64,000 nt of DNA from Promethearchaeia archaeon (GTDB lineage: Archaea > Asgardarchaeota > Lokiarchaeia > Sigyniarchaeales > SOKP01), in the NCBI GenBank assembly GCA_029856155.1, contig JAHQWL010000055.1, positions 62,001-126,000 on the forward strand, read 5' to 3'. The translations under genes were made by a program, and so were the position numbers. Shown here one piece after another: positions 9,689-17,616 of this stretch (positions within the stretch are counted from its first letter, which is position 1; each line of letters starts with the position of its first letter). A model generated the notes under the pieces. It saw only the letters and a program-made list of their open reading frames with translations. It was not told where the DNA came from and searched no databases.

Positions 9689-11221
9689 ATGTTTGATGAA
9701 AATATGGAAAGAACTAAAATAATTGATATAAAAGCAGGTAAAATTCAAGGTATTAAAGACGACGGTATAGAAATATTTAAAGGAATACCTTATGCCGAAA
9801 GAGTGGTAGGAGATTTACGGTTTAAACCCCCTGTTCCCGCGAAGCGCCTTCCGGGAGTACTTTTGGCAACTGAATTTGGCCCTATTTGTCCTCAAGTTAT
9901 CTCTCCAAAATTGATAAGTCCACCGAATCCGCAAAGTGAACCCGATTGTCTTAACTTGAATATTTGGACACCTTCTACCGATCGGGATAAACGTCCAGTA
10001 ATGGTCTGGATCCACGGTGGAGGATTAAGAAACCATAGCGCACGTTCATACGACGGTACATTCCTAGTCAAAAGGGGAAATGTGGTTGTAGTTACATTTA
10101 ACTACAGATTAAATGCTTTAGGATTTTCGTTTATACCGGGTATCTCTACCGCCCCGTTAGGACTACTCGACCAAATTACAGCATTGAAGTGGGTTCGTGA
10201 TAATATCGAAAGTTTTGGAGGGGATGCTGACAACATAACAATTTTTGGTGAAAGCGCTGGAGGTTGGTCAGTATCAACATTATTAGCAATGCCCGAAGCT
10301 AAAGGTCTTTTCCATCGAGCGATAGCTCAAAGTGGAGCTTGCAATCCTGCGGGTTTCAGAGCTTCAGAAGGTAAAGATATAAGCAAGCGTATGCTTTCAG
10401 AAGTGGGGATTCAAAAAGGTGATATCGAGGCACTTCTCAAAATTTCCGCATACGAACTCGTTCATGCTGAATCAAAAGTATGGGAAGAAAAATTAAAAGA
10501 AAAGCATTGGCCTCTTACAACTCCTCCCTACATAGATGGGGAGTATATTCCCGAACATCCTCTAGACTTGATTCGTAAGGGTCCTGCAGCAGAAGTTGAT
10601 CTGTTAGTTGGAACAAATTTAAATGAATCCTCCTCGATGAAACCAGATGATAATAATAATTTCAAGGAAGTAAGTGAAAATGGAATGCATAATTGGATAA
10701 AATTTGTGATGAAAACTCTTGGTCAAGATGAAGATAAAGCAGAAAGCTTAATAAATGCATATAGAGAAACAAGGAAAGATGAAGGTTCTCTATCCGCCCA
10801 AAAAGTCCTAGATGCATTTCTCACCGATTTTGAATTTCACATTTCTGCCATTCGAACAGCCGAGGCTCAGTCTATGCAGAATCCTAACACTTTTATGTAT
10901 TTGTTTACATGGCCCTCCTCGATTATGGATGGAATATTTGGTTCCTTTCACACTTTAGAAATACCCTTCGTATTTGGGATGTTGGATGATCCATATTGGA
11001 GTATATTTGTAGATACGAGTGAAGAAGCGAGGAAACTCAGCGAAAAGATTATGGATTCATGGATAGCGTTTGCTCGAACGGGAAATCCTTCTCACAATGG
11101 TATACCAGAATGGCCTCAATATGACACGGAAAAACGAAGTACAATGATTTTAGGTAAGGAGATAAAAGTAGTTGATGATCCATATGGAAAAGAAAGAATA
11201 GCTTGGGATGGAATTATGTAA
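9689..11221 (+). CDS. Carboxylesterase, type B (alpha/beta hydrolase)
   Basis: A 510-residue type-B carboxylesterase of usual length. It has the oxyanion-hole segment VWIHGGGLRNHSA and the nucleophile elbow GESAGGWS with Ser189. A Glu in GTNLNESSS and a His in GSFHTLEIPFVFG complete the likely triad. The N-terminal KIQGIKDDGIEIFKGIPYA and the SEPDCLNLNIW motif are also classical. It hydrolyses carboxylic esters; the substrate is unknown. There is no signal peptide, so it is cytoplasmic. Met6 (9704) is an alternative start that would better match family N-termini. It is divergent from the propeller protein, with about 215 nt between them. Confidence 0.93.
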   Translation: MFDENMERTKIIDIKAGKIQGIKDDGIEIFKGIPYAERVVGDLRFKPPVPAKRLPGVLLATEFGPICPQVISPKLISPPNPQSEPDCLNLNIWTPSTDRDKRPVMVWIHGGGLRNHSARSYDGTFLVKRGNVVVVTFNYRLNALGFSFIPGISTAPLGLLDQITALKWVRDNIESFGGDADNITIFGESAGGWSVSTLLAMPEAKGLFHRAIAQSGACNPAGFRASEGKDISKRMLSEVGIQKGDIEALLKISAYELVHAESKVWEEKLKEKHWPLTTPPYIDGEYIPEHPLDLIRKGPAAEVDLLVGTNLNESSSMKPDDNNNFKEVSENGMHNWIKFVMKTLGQDEDKAESLINAYRETRKDEGSLSAQKVLDAFLTDFEFHISAIRTAEAQSMQNPNTFMYLFTWPSSIMDGIFGSFHTLEIPFVFGMLDDPYWSIFVDTSEEARKLSEKIMDSWIAFARTGNPSHNGIPEWPQYDTEKRSTMILGKEIKVVDDPYGKERIAWDGIM

Positions 11222-11331
11222 TTTTATGTATATTGAATAAGTGAATTTCATTGAAGGGTTCAAATGTAGAAAAAATGACCCAAATTTGATCCAGGATTAT
11301 ATTGCTCTAATTTTAAGTAATAAAAGAATCA

Positions 11332-12075
11332 TTAACTTTTTTTAAACCTTATAAAAAAGGTTTCTCCATTTACATCCTGTTCTATAACATTAAAACCAAC
11401 TTTTTTACCTAGATCTAAATAACGTTCTAAGTTGTATTTTTTCCCCCACCTAGTTCCATAACCAGTTGTTATTTTCTTTTTCCCAATATCTACTTCTAAT
11501 TTAACTGCATAAGTATCTTTTTCTGTTTCAGGTCTATCTGGAATAGTGAGATCCCAAAGAAAAAGCTCTCCTTTCGATTTTAGAACTCGATATGCTTCTT
11601 TAAGGACTTTCTTTTGATCTGGTTTTGATATATACATCATAGTAAAAAATATAGCAACAGTATCAAACGCCTCATCTAGGAATTTCAGATCCTTTCCATC
11701 CATAATAATTTTCACACAGTCACTTTCTGCTTCTTTAAGCTCCCTTTCAGAAGGATCTATTGATATAACATTAGGACCAGCGAATTGCCCGATAATTCCT
11801 TCTCCACCTCCTCCAATATCTAGAATTCGTCCTTTTAACAGGATCTTTTTTAAATCAATCTGATGGAGTTCAGAAAAATAAATATCTTTATAGATTACTT
11901 CTTCTTCAAATTTATCTATTGCTTCATTAGTAGCATACCAGTGATCTTCAATCTTTATACCTTGAATTTTATTGTTTTGAAAATGAGTCTGAATCTCATC
12001 TTGACTTAAACGATTATGAAGCATTCCACATATTTCTGAAATATCGTAATATTTCTCCCCATCAACTTCTCTCAT
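11332..12075 (-). CDS. SAM-dependent methyltransferase with N-terminal helical domain
   Basis: 247 residues. A class I methyltransferase core starts near residue 75, with motif I ILDIGGGGEGIIG and the acidic SIDPS motif. DEAFDTVAIFFTMMYIS and VLKEAYRVLKSKGELFLWDL are the usual post-motif elements. The first 70 residues (KYYDISEICGMLHNRLS and following) resemble an excisionase/MerR-like winged-helix module, an uncommon attachment. The start has AAGTGATT upstream as a ribosome-binding site. Substrate unknown. It is convergent with the carboxylesterase and lies downstream of the DmsAB-like pair, 87 nt away on the same strand, so it could be cotranscribed. Confidence 0.8.
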   Translation of the reverse strand: MREVDGEKYYDISEICGMLHNRLSQDEIQTHFQNNKIQGIKIEDHWYATNEAIDKFEEEVIYKDIYFSELHQIDLKKILLKGRILDIGGGGEGIIGQFAGPNVISIDPSERELKEAESDCVKIIMDGKDLKFLDEAFDTVAIFFTMMYISKPDQKKVLKEAYRVLKSKGELFLWDLTIPDRPETEKDTYAVKLEVDIGKKKITTGYGTRWGKKYNLERYLDLGKKVGFNVIEQDVNGETFFIRFKKS

Positions 12076-12162
12076 ATAATCACTTGAGATTTTATAACAG
12101 CAAAGGACTATAATATTTTATAGTTTTTAAATTTGGCAAAACTAATTAAAAAAAGTTTTTTT

Positions 12163-12723
12163 CTATTTTCTTATCTTAGGTTTGAAGATGATTGATGGTT
12201 TTATTTTATCTAAGTATTTAAAACCTTCTGCTTCATGCGTTTTACCATATTTTTCTTGCAGTAAACTTAGCGGAGCTACATCAAGTGCGAACATAGGGCA
12301 GGATTCAACGCAAATAGTTTGTTTTCCTTTTTCAAGGCGTTCTATACAAAAATTACATTTTTCCATTTTTGAATTTTCTTCATTTTGAAACTGGGGAACA
12401 TCCCATGGGCAAGCTTTTAGGCATTTTGAGCCGCATTCTTTCTTTCCCAGACATTTTTCGGTTACCACATCTACAATTCCATCAGATTCCCTTTTAATTA
12501 TTGCTTTCGTTGGACAAGCTTTTAAACACGGAGGATCTGCACAGTGATGACATGAAGTAGATAAATAGGCTAAAAATAAGTTAGGAAATGTTCCATGTTC
12601 TATGATTTTTATTGCTCTCCAATTAACTCCCACCGGTAAGTCATTCCAATCTTTGCATGCAACTACGCATGTATAACAACCCGTGCACCTAGTTTGATCA
12701 AAATAGAATCCCATTTGTTTCAT
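12163..12723 (-). CDS. DmsB-like four-cluster ferredoxin subunit
   Basis: 186 residues with four [4Fe-4S] motifs: CTGCYTCVVACKD near residue 13, CHHCADPPCLKACP, CLGKKECGSKCLKACPWD, and CNFCIERLEKGKQTICVESC. This is the electron-transfer subunit architecture of the DMSO reductase family. It overlaps the end of the catalytic subunit gene by 4 nt (ATGA), so the two are translationally coupled. There is no membrane anchor subunit next to it and no Tat signal on its partner. The complex is therefore probably cytoplasmic and soluble and exchanges electrons with an unknown carrier. Confidence 0.93.
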   Translation of the reverse strand: MKQMGFYFDQTRCTGCYTCVVACKDWNDLPVGVNWRAIKIIEHGTFPNLFLAYLSTSCHHCADPPCLKACPTKAIIKRESDGIVDVVTEKCLGKKECGSKCLKACPWDVPQFQNEENSKMEKCNFCIERLEKGKQTICVESCPMFALDVAPLSLLQEKYGKTHEAEGFKYLDKIKPSIIFKPKIRK

Positions 12724-15014
12724 AATTTCAACTCTTTTTCGTTAGAGGGTGATAATTCTATTTCTATAAGAGTGCTATTTAAAGGAAACGAACCTCCTGG
12801 AGAATAACCATCTTGTGTTAACACATTAGCGCATCCACCGAGATCTATACCTTCCTTATTTGGATTATACCATGCTCCCTGATAAACACATACAGCTCCT
12901 GGAATTATTCGCTCAGTGACTTTAGCAGGAATTCTTGTTCTACCTCGATCATTATAAATATCTATCAAATCTCGATTATTTATATTACGTTTTGAGGCAT
13001 CAATAGGATTTATCCAAGCATGATGTGGTTCTATCTCTTGTAACCATGGAATATTATGCAATGTTGAGTGAGTCCTTCTTTTATTATGAGGGGTAAGAAG
13101 TTGCAATGGAAATCTCTTCGCTTTAGGAGAATCATAATGTTCTTCATGGGTTAAATACTTAGGAATTGGAGGCATTAAGGGATTATTTTTCTCTGCTATA
13201 TGCTCACAATAAATTTCAATTTTACCGGATAATGTAGGAAAAGGATAATTATCTGGGTCTTCTATTTCCTCTTTAAAGGCAACAAAAGGCTCTTCTACTT
13301 TAACTTTATAATATCCATCTCTTTTCATTTTATTATAACTTTTAATATCTTTACGGGGAGCGCTTAATATTCTTAATATTTGGTCTTCTGGTAAATCTAA
13401 TAGACTCTTTTCGATGCTCAATTTCTTTGATAATTCTTTGCATATTTCTAAATCTGATTTTGATTCATATAAAGAATCTATTGCTTTGTTTAAATAAATA
13501 TAGTAAGGAGAACCAAGCCAAGGAACGGCAATGTCATTACGTTCCATGAACGTGTTTACGGGTAAAACAATATCTGCTAATTGAGCAGTAGGTGTCATAA
13601 ACTGTTCATAAACGACTATAAAGTCAAGGGATTTTAATGCCTTGACACCCTTATTTACATCACCATATTGATTTAAACGATTGGTTCCAGCAATATAAGC
13701 CATTTTAATGTCTGCGGGATAACCTCCTTTACGACCTTCCAATATAGCATTGTAATAATCATTCCAATGAATACGGGTACTAGCGGGATTAGTTCCTCCC
13801 TTTAATTTGTATAAACTATCTTCACGTGGAGGGACACCAAAATCAACTGGATTATCTTGAAGTCTTGGTTTTTTAGGTTTTTCATCTTCTGGCTTGATTG
13901 GTCCAGACTTTTTTTTCCCCCCTGTAACGATTCTTTCACGACTATAATATGCTCGCATAAAACCAGATGCATATCCTCCGTGTATTCCAATATTACCAGT
14001 TATTGCACATAGGATATTTGCTGCTCGTGAATATTGTTCACCAAACATTGTTCTGGCAGGACCCCATCCGGCAATAAGAGCAGCGGGTTTTCTTGTAGCA
14101 TATTCTCTAGCTAAATTTATTATTGTCTTAGATGGTACTTTGGTAATCTTTTCTGCCCATTCAGGAGTTTTCGGTTGTCTATCTTGAATTCCAAGAATAT
14201 ACTCTTTATATCTATCAAAACCAATAGTAAATTTTTCGATGAATGTTTGATTATGTAAATTTTCAGAGATAATCACATATGCCATAGCATTCAGCATAGC
14301 TGTATCCGTACCAGGACGAATAGGAATCCATTCATGAGCAAGAACCGCAGCAGAATCTGTAAATATAGGATCAACAGCTATAATTTTTATTCCCTTTTCT
14401 CGAGCTTTGGCTAACCATAAACTAGTGCCAGGATCCCAAATTGTATTTGCTGGATTCCATCCCCACATTATAATTAGCTTCGAGTTAAGTAAATCTTCTC
14501 GAGCATTACCTGTCATCATTGTTCCATAGGTAGCCATAGAGGCAAAAAGAGCACCTTCATAGGAAGGAGCACCCCACATTCTAGTATATCCTCCAATCTG
14601 ATGAAGCATTAAAGCATGAGGGGTTATACCATGAAGCATCCCTTGATTTCCTCCCCCAGGGACTAGCAAAATTGCTGAATTACCATAATCTTTTTTAATT
14701 TTTTTTATATTTGAAGCTACTTCATCCAAAGCTTCCTCCCAAGAGATTCTTTCAAAAATACCCTCACCTCTCTCACCAGCACGACGTAAAGGATATTTAA
14801 GTCTCTCATCTGAATAAACTCGTTGTCTATAGGCTCTGCCTCGTAAACAAGCTCTTAATTGTGGTTCTTCTTCATTATCCGTTTCAATTCTTATAATTTT
14901 TCCATCTTTTACGTGAGCTTTTAGAACACAACGACCACCACAATCATGACAGCATCCAGTATTAATTATTTCCACTTTGTTTTTTTCTTCTGCTATTTTA
15001 TTCCAACCATCCAT
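12720..15014 (-). CDS. Molybdopterin oxidoreductase, DMSO reductase family, catalytic subunit
   Basis: 764 residues. The N-terminal [4Fe-4S] site is CCHDCGGRC followed by ACLRGRAYRQ. Then comes ISWEEALDEVASNIKK, typical of DMSO reductase relatives. Ser in the segment APSYEGALFAS is placed where DmsA-type enzymes carry their Mo-ligating Ser. GWNPANTIWDPGT and IPIRPGTDTAMLNAM belong to the pterin-binding domain. The C-terminal domain starts at LQLLTPHNKRRTHSTLHN. No twin-arginine leader is present. With the DmsB-like protein it should be a cytoplasmic Mo/W reductase or dehydrogenase of unknown substrate. A weak GGTG site precedes the ATG. Confidence 0.93.
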   Translation of the reverse strand: MDGWNKIAEEKNKVEIINTGCCHDCGGRCVLKAHVKDGKIIRIETDNEEEPQLRACLRGRAYRQRVYSDERLKYPLRRAGERGEGIFERISWEEALDEVASNIKKIKKDYGNSAILLVPGGGNQGMLHGITPHALMLHQIGGYTRMWGAPSYEGALFASMATYGTMMTGNAREDLLNSKLIIMWGWNPANTIWDPGTSLWLAKAREKGIKIIAVDPIFTDSAAVLAHEWIPIRPGTDTAMLNAMAYVIISENLHNQTFIEKFTIGFDRYKEYILGIQDRQPKTPEWAEKITKVPSKTIINLAREYATRKPAALIAGWGPARTMFGEQYSRAANILCAITGNIGIHGGYASGFMRAYYSRERIVTGGKKKSGPIKPEDEKPKKPRLQDNPVDFGVPPREDSLYKLKGGTNPASTRIHWNDYYNAILEGRKGGYPADIKMAYIAGTNRLNQYGDVNKGVKALKSLDFIVVYEQFMTPTAQLADIVLPVNTFMERNDIAVPWLGSPYYIYLNKAIDSLYESKSDLEICKELSKKLSIEKSLLDLPEDQILRILSAPRKDIKSYNKMKRDGYYKVKVEEPFVAFKEEIEDPDNYPFPTLSGKIEIYCEHIAEKNNPLMPPIPKYLTHEEHYDSPKAKRFPLQLLTPHNKRRTHSTLHNIPWLQEIEPHHAWINPIDASKRNINNRDLIDIYNDRGRTRIPAKVTERIIPGAVCVYQGAWYNPNKEGIDLGGCANVLTQDGYSPGGSFPLNSTLIEIELSPSNEKELKL

Positions 15015-15112
15015 ATTATTTTACACCTAACTTAACTAGAAAAATAAACGATGTTTAAATACTTTTCATGAAATGGATTAATGATAGTTTGATCACTATT
15101 TTATCTATACTT

Positions 15113-15189
15113 GAGAGAGAAAATCGAGAAGATCATAGATTATAAATAACTTCACACATTCTCAACAGGAATCTCTTCTCGTCTCTCTC
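15113..15189. repeat. Long imperfect inverted repeat in intergenic region
   Basis: GAGAGAGA (15113-15120) and CGAGAAGA (15125-15132), separated by AAAT, pair with TCTTCTCG (15174-15181) and TCTCTCTC (15182-15189). The result is a 16-bp stem with a 4-nt bulge and a loop of about 41 nt. It lies in the 311-nt divergent gap between the Mo/W oxidoreductase and the acyl-CoA synthetase. The rest of that gap shows only AT-rich promoter sequence. It could be a widely spaced operator pair or an RNA hairpin. Confidence 0.5.
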
Positions 15190-15325
15190 TATTCTATGAA
15201 ATGTTTTATATTATTATTTTAATTTTATTGGTTAGTCAGGATGTGAATAATAAAACCTTAAAAATATATATGAATTTTTTAAATAGGGTTATTATATTAC
15301 ACTTAAATTAGCTATTTGATATTTT

Positions 15326-17527
15326 ATGACTATATTTAATACAATTCCAGATAAGCTTCCTGCATGGTATTTAAATGATTTAAAAAAAGAAAAATATGAT
15401 GACGTTATTCTTTTTGCTTTAGCTGTTTTTGGATCTCATAGTTTAGAAGAACTTGTGAATGATCCAAGCAAATCTATTAATAATCGAATGGAAGAGAAAT
15501 TATTTCATAAATGGGCAGAGAAATTAATAGATGATAATTATATTGAGAAATATGAGAAGTTTGAAAAGACATATTATAAAATAAGGTCCAAGGGTAAAGA
15601 TAGGGTTATGAAACTTACAAATAATCCGATTGTAAAACAAGTTATAAAAGGTTTTAATGAATTAATAGGAATTTCTCCAGTCAATCAAGAAATACAATCT
15701 AAATCTCTTTTTGATTATAAAATTTCCTATCAAGATTATATTTTTGGTCTATTATCAATAATCTGGCGTATTACTCACATCATTAATGCTGGAGCTGCTC
15801 GGAATAAAATAAAACCTGAGTTGAAAATTTCTCTTGGCAAATCTTTAGAAGAGAATGCTATTAATTTTGCAAACAATGTAGCAATTCAGTATGAAGACAT
15901 TCAATATACTTATAAAGAAATGAATGAAAGGATAAACCAATATGCTAACTTCTTCCTATCCTTGGGTTTAAAAAAAGGAGATATAATGAATGTTTTTTTA
16001 GAAAACAGACCTGAATTGCTGTTTATAATAGGAGCAATGTCTAAAATTGGTACCATTGCTTCATTAATTAATACCCGTCAACGATCTGCTACACTTTCTC
16101 ATAGTCTACGATTAAATCCTGTTAAGCTTTATATTATTGGAGAAGAACTGTATGAAGCATTTGAAGAAGTAAAACCAAATTTAGGATTATCTAATGAAGA
16201 ACAGTTATTTTTCTTACCAGATAAGAATCAAATGGAACTCCCTAATGGGTATATTGATCTAGCAGAGGAAGTAAAAGATCTAGATATTAAAAATCCTCCC
16301 ACCACAACAGAAATGATAGGAAACGATACTTATGCTTATATTTTTACCTCTGGGACAAGTGGTCTTCCAAAAGCAGCCCCCATGAAGAACATTCATATGA
16401 TCAGTGCTATGAATGGATGGGGAATTGTTGCTATGCATATGCAGCCTGAAGATGTTGTTTATATTTCCCTTCCATTATTTCATAGTAATGCTATTCATAT
16501 TGGATGGGCTTCAGCTCTCGCAGGCGGTTCGACAATAGCGCTAGCACGTAGATTTAGTGTTAAAAATTTCTGGAAAGATGTTATAAAATACAAGGTGACT
16601 TGTTTCAATTATATTGGAGAAATCTGTCGTTATCTTTATAATCAACCACCAAGTCCAGAGGAAAGAAATCATAGAGTATATAAGATCTGTGGGAATGGTC
16701 TTAGACCAGAAATATGGAAAGAATTTAAAGAAAGATTTGGTATAAGAGAAGTTTATGAACACTATGGAATGACTGAAATGAATAGTATGTTCTGTAATTA
16801 TTTTAATTTAGATTGTACAGTAGGATTTAATTTTTCTCAATATTCTATAGTTAAATATGATGTTGTAAATAATGAACCAATTAAAAGTGATAATGGTTTC
16901 CTTCAAGAAGTTAATGAGGGTGAAGTAGGTTTAGTATTAATGAAAATGGGGGATGAATATATTTTTACTGGTTATAGTTCTAAAGATGAGACAGAGAAAA
17001 AATTAACTCGTGATGCATTTGAAATAGGAGATTTATGGTACAACACAGGAGATATGCTTAGAAATATTGGTTATAAACATGCCCAATTTGTTGATAGACT
17101 TGGAGATACATTCCGTTGGAAAGGTGAAAATGTATCCACATCAGAAATTGAAGATATAGTTGTATCTTTTCAACAAGTTGAACACGCTTCTGTTTATGGG
17201 GTTGAAATTCCAGGAACTGAAGGACGTGCAGGTATGGTGTCGATAATGGCAACATTAGATCATAAAGAATTTAATTTTGATAGCTTTCTAATAACTTTAA
17301 AAGAAAACTTACCACCATATGCTATTCCTAAATTTGTACGATTTTTAGCGGAATTATCCACAACAAGTACTTATAAGATTCAAAAATTTGATATGAAAAA
17401 AGTTGGATTTGATATTAATAAAACGAGTGATCCAGTTTATGTACTATTACCGGAAAATCCAAATTATACACTTTTAACACAAGAGATATACAAAAATATA
17501 CTAAATTTAAAATATCGTAAATTTTGA
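15326..17527 (+). CDS. Winged-helix domain fused to FATP-type acyl-CoA synthetase (copy 1)
   Basis: 733 residues. Residues 1-110 (LFALAVFGSHSLEELVND, then FHKWAEKLIDDNYIEKYEK and an RSKGKDRV wing) look like a winged-helix domain of the PadR or ArsR type. From about residue 165 it is an AMP-forming ligase: YTYKEMNERINQYANFF, P-loop TSGTSGLPKAAP near 343, HYGMTEM near 479, DRLGDTFRWKGENVSTSEIE, and a C-terminal lysine in TSTYKIQKFD. FATP-like enzymes activate long-chain fatty or bile acids to CoA thioesters, the entry step to beta-oxidation. The ligase may be membrane-associated. A close paralogue sits at 59504-61696. Whether the N-terminal domain binds DNA or only mediates dimerisation is unknown. 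Confidence 0.88.
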   Translation: MTIFNTIPDKLPAWYLNDLKKEKYDDVILFALAVFGSHSLEELVNDPSKSINNRMEEKLFHKWAEKLIDDNYIEKYEKFEKTYYKIRSKGKDRVMKLTNNPIVKQVIKGFNELIGISPVNQEIQSKSLFDYKISYQDYIFGLLSIIWRITHIINAGAARNKIKPELKISLGKSLEENAINFANNVAIQYEDIQYTYKEMNERINQYANFFLSLGLKKGDIMNVFLENRPELLFIIGAMSKIGTIASLINTRQRSATLSHSLRLNPVKLYIIGEELYEAFEEVKPNLGLSNEEQLFFLPDKNQMELPNGYIDLAEEVKDLDIKNPPTTTEMIGNDTYAYIFTSGTSGLPKAAPMKNIHMISAMNGWGIVAMHMQPEDVVYISLPLFHSNAIHIGWASALAGGSTIALARRFSVKNFWKDVIKYKVTCFNYIGEICRYLYNQPPSPEERNHRVYKICGNGLRPEIWKEFKERFGIREVYEHYGMTEMNSMFCNYFNLDCTVGFNFSQYSIVKYDVVNNEPIKSDNGFLQEVNEGEVGLVLMKMGDEYIFTGYSSKDETEKKLTRDAFEIGDLWYNTGDMLRNIGYKHAQFVDRLGDTFRWKGENVSTSEIEDIVVSFQQVEHASVYGVEIPGTEGRAGMVSIMATLDHKEFNFDSFLITLKENLPPYAIPKFVRFLAELSTTSTYKIQKFDMKKVGFDINKTSDPVYVLLPENPNYTLLTQEIYKNILNLKYRKF

Positions 17528-17535
17528 TTCGAAAT

Positions 17536-17603
17536 TGAATCATAAATTTAAAATTAGAATATTACTTTCCATTATATAAGTTAAATGTACATATATAATT
17601 TAA
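17536..17603. repeat. 68-bp promoter-type repeat, copy A
   Basis: This 68-nt block is ungapped and matches 39392-39459 at 61 of 68 positions by my count. It includes TAAATGTACATATATAATT at its 3' end. It immediately precedes the TTG start at 17617. Its twin precedes the LLM oxidoreductase at 39487. It probably carries the promoter plus a regulator site. Confidence 0.7.
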
Positions 17604-17616
17604 GTAGGAAATTACC

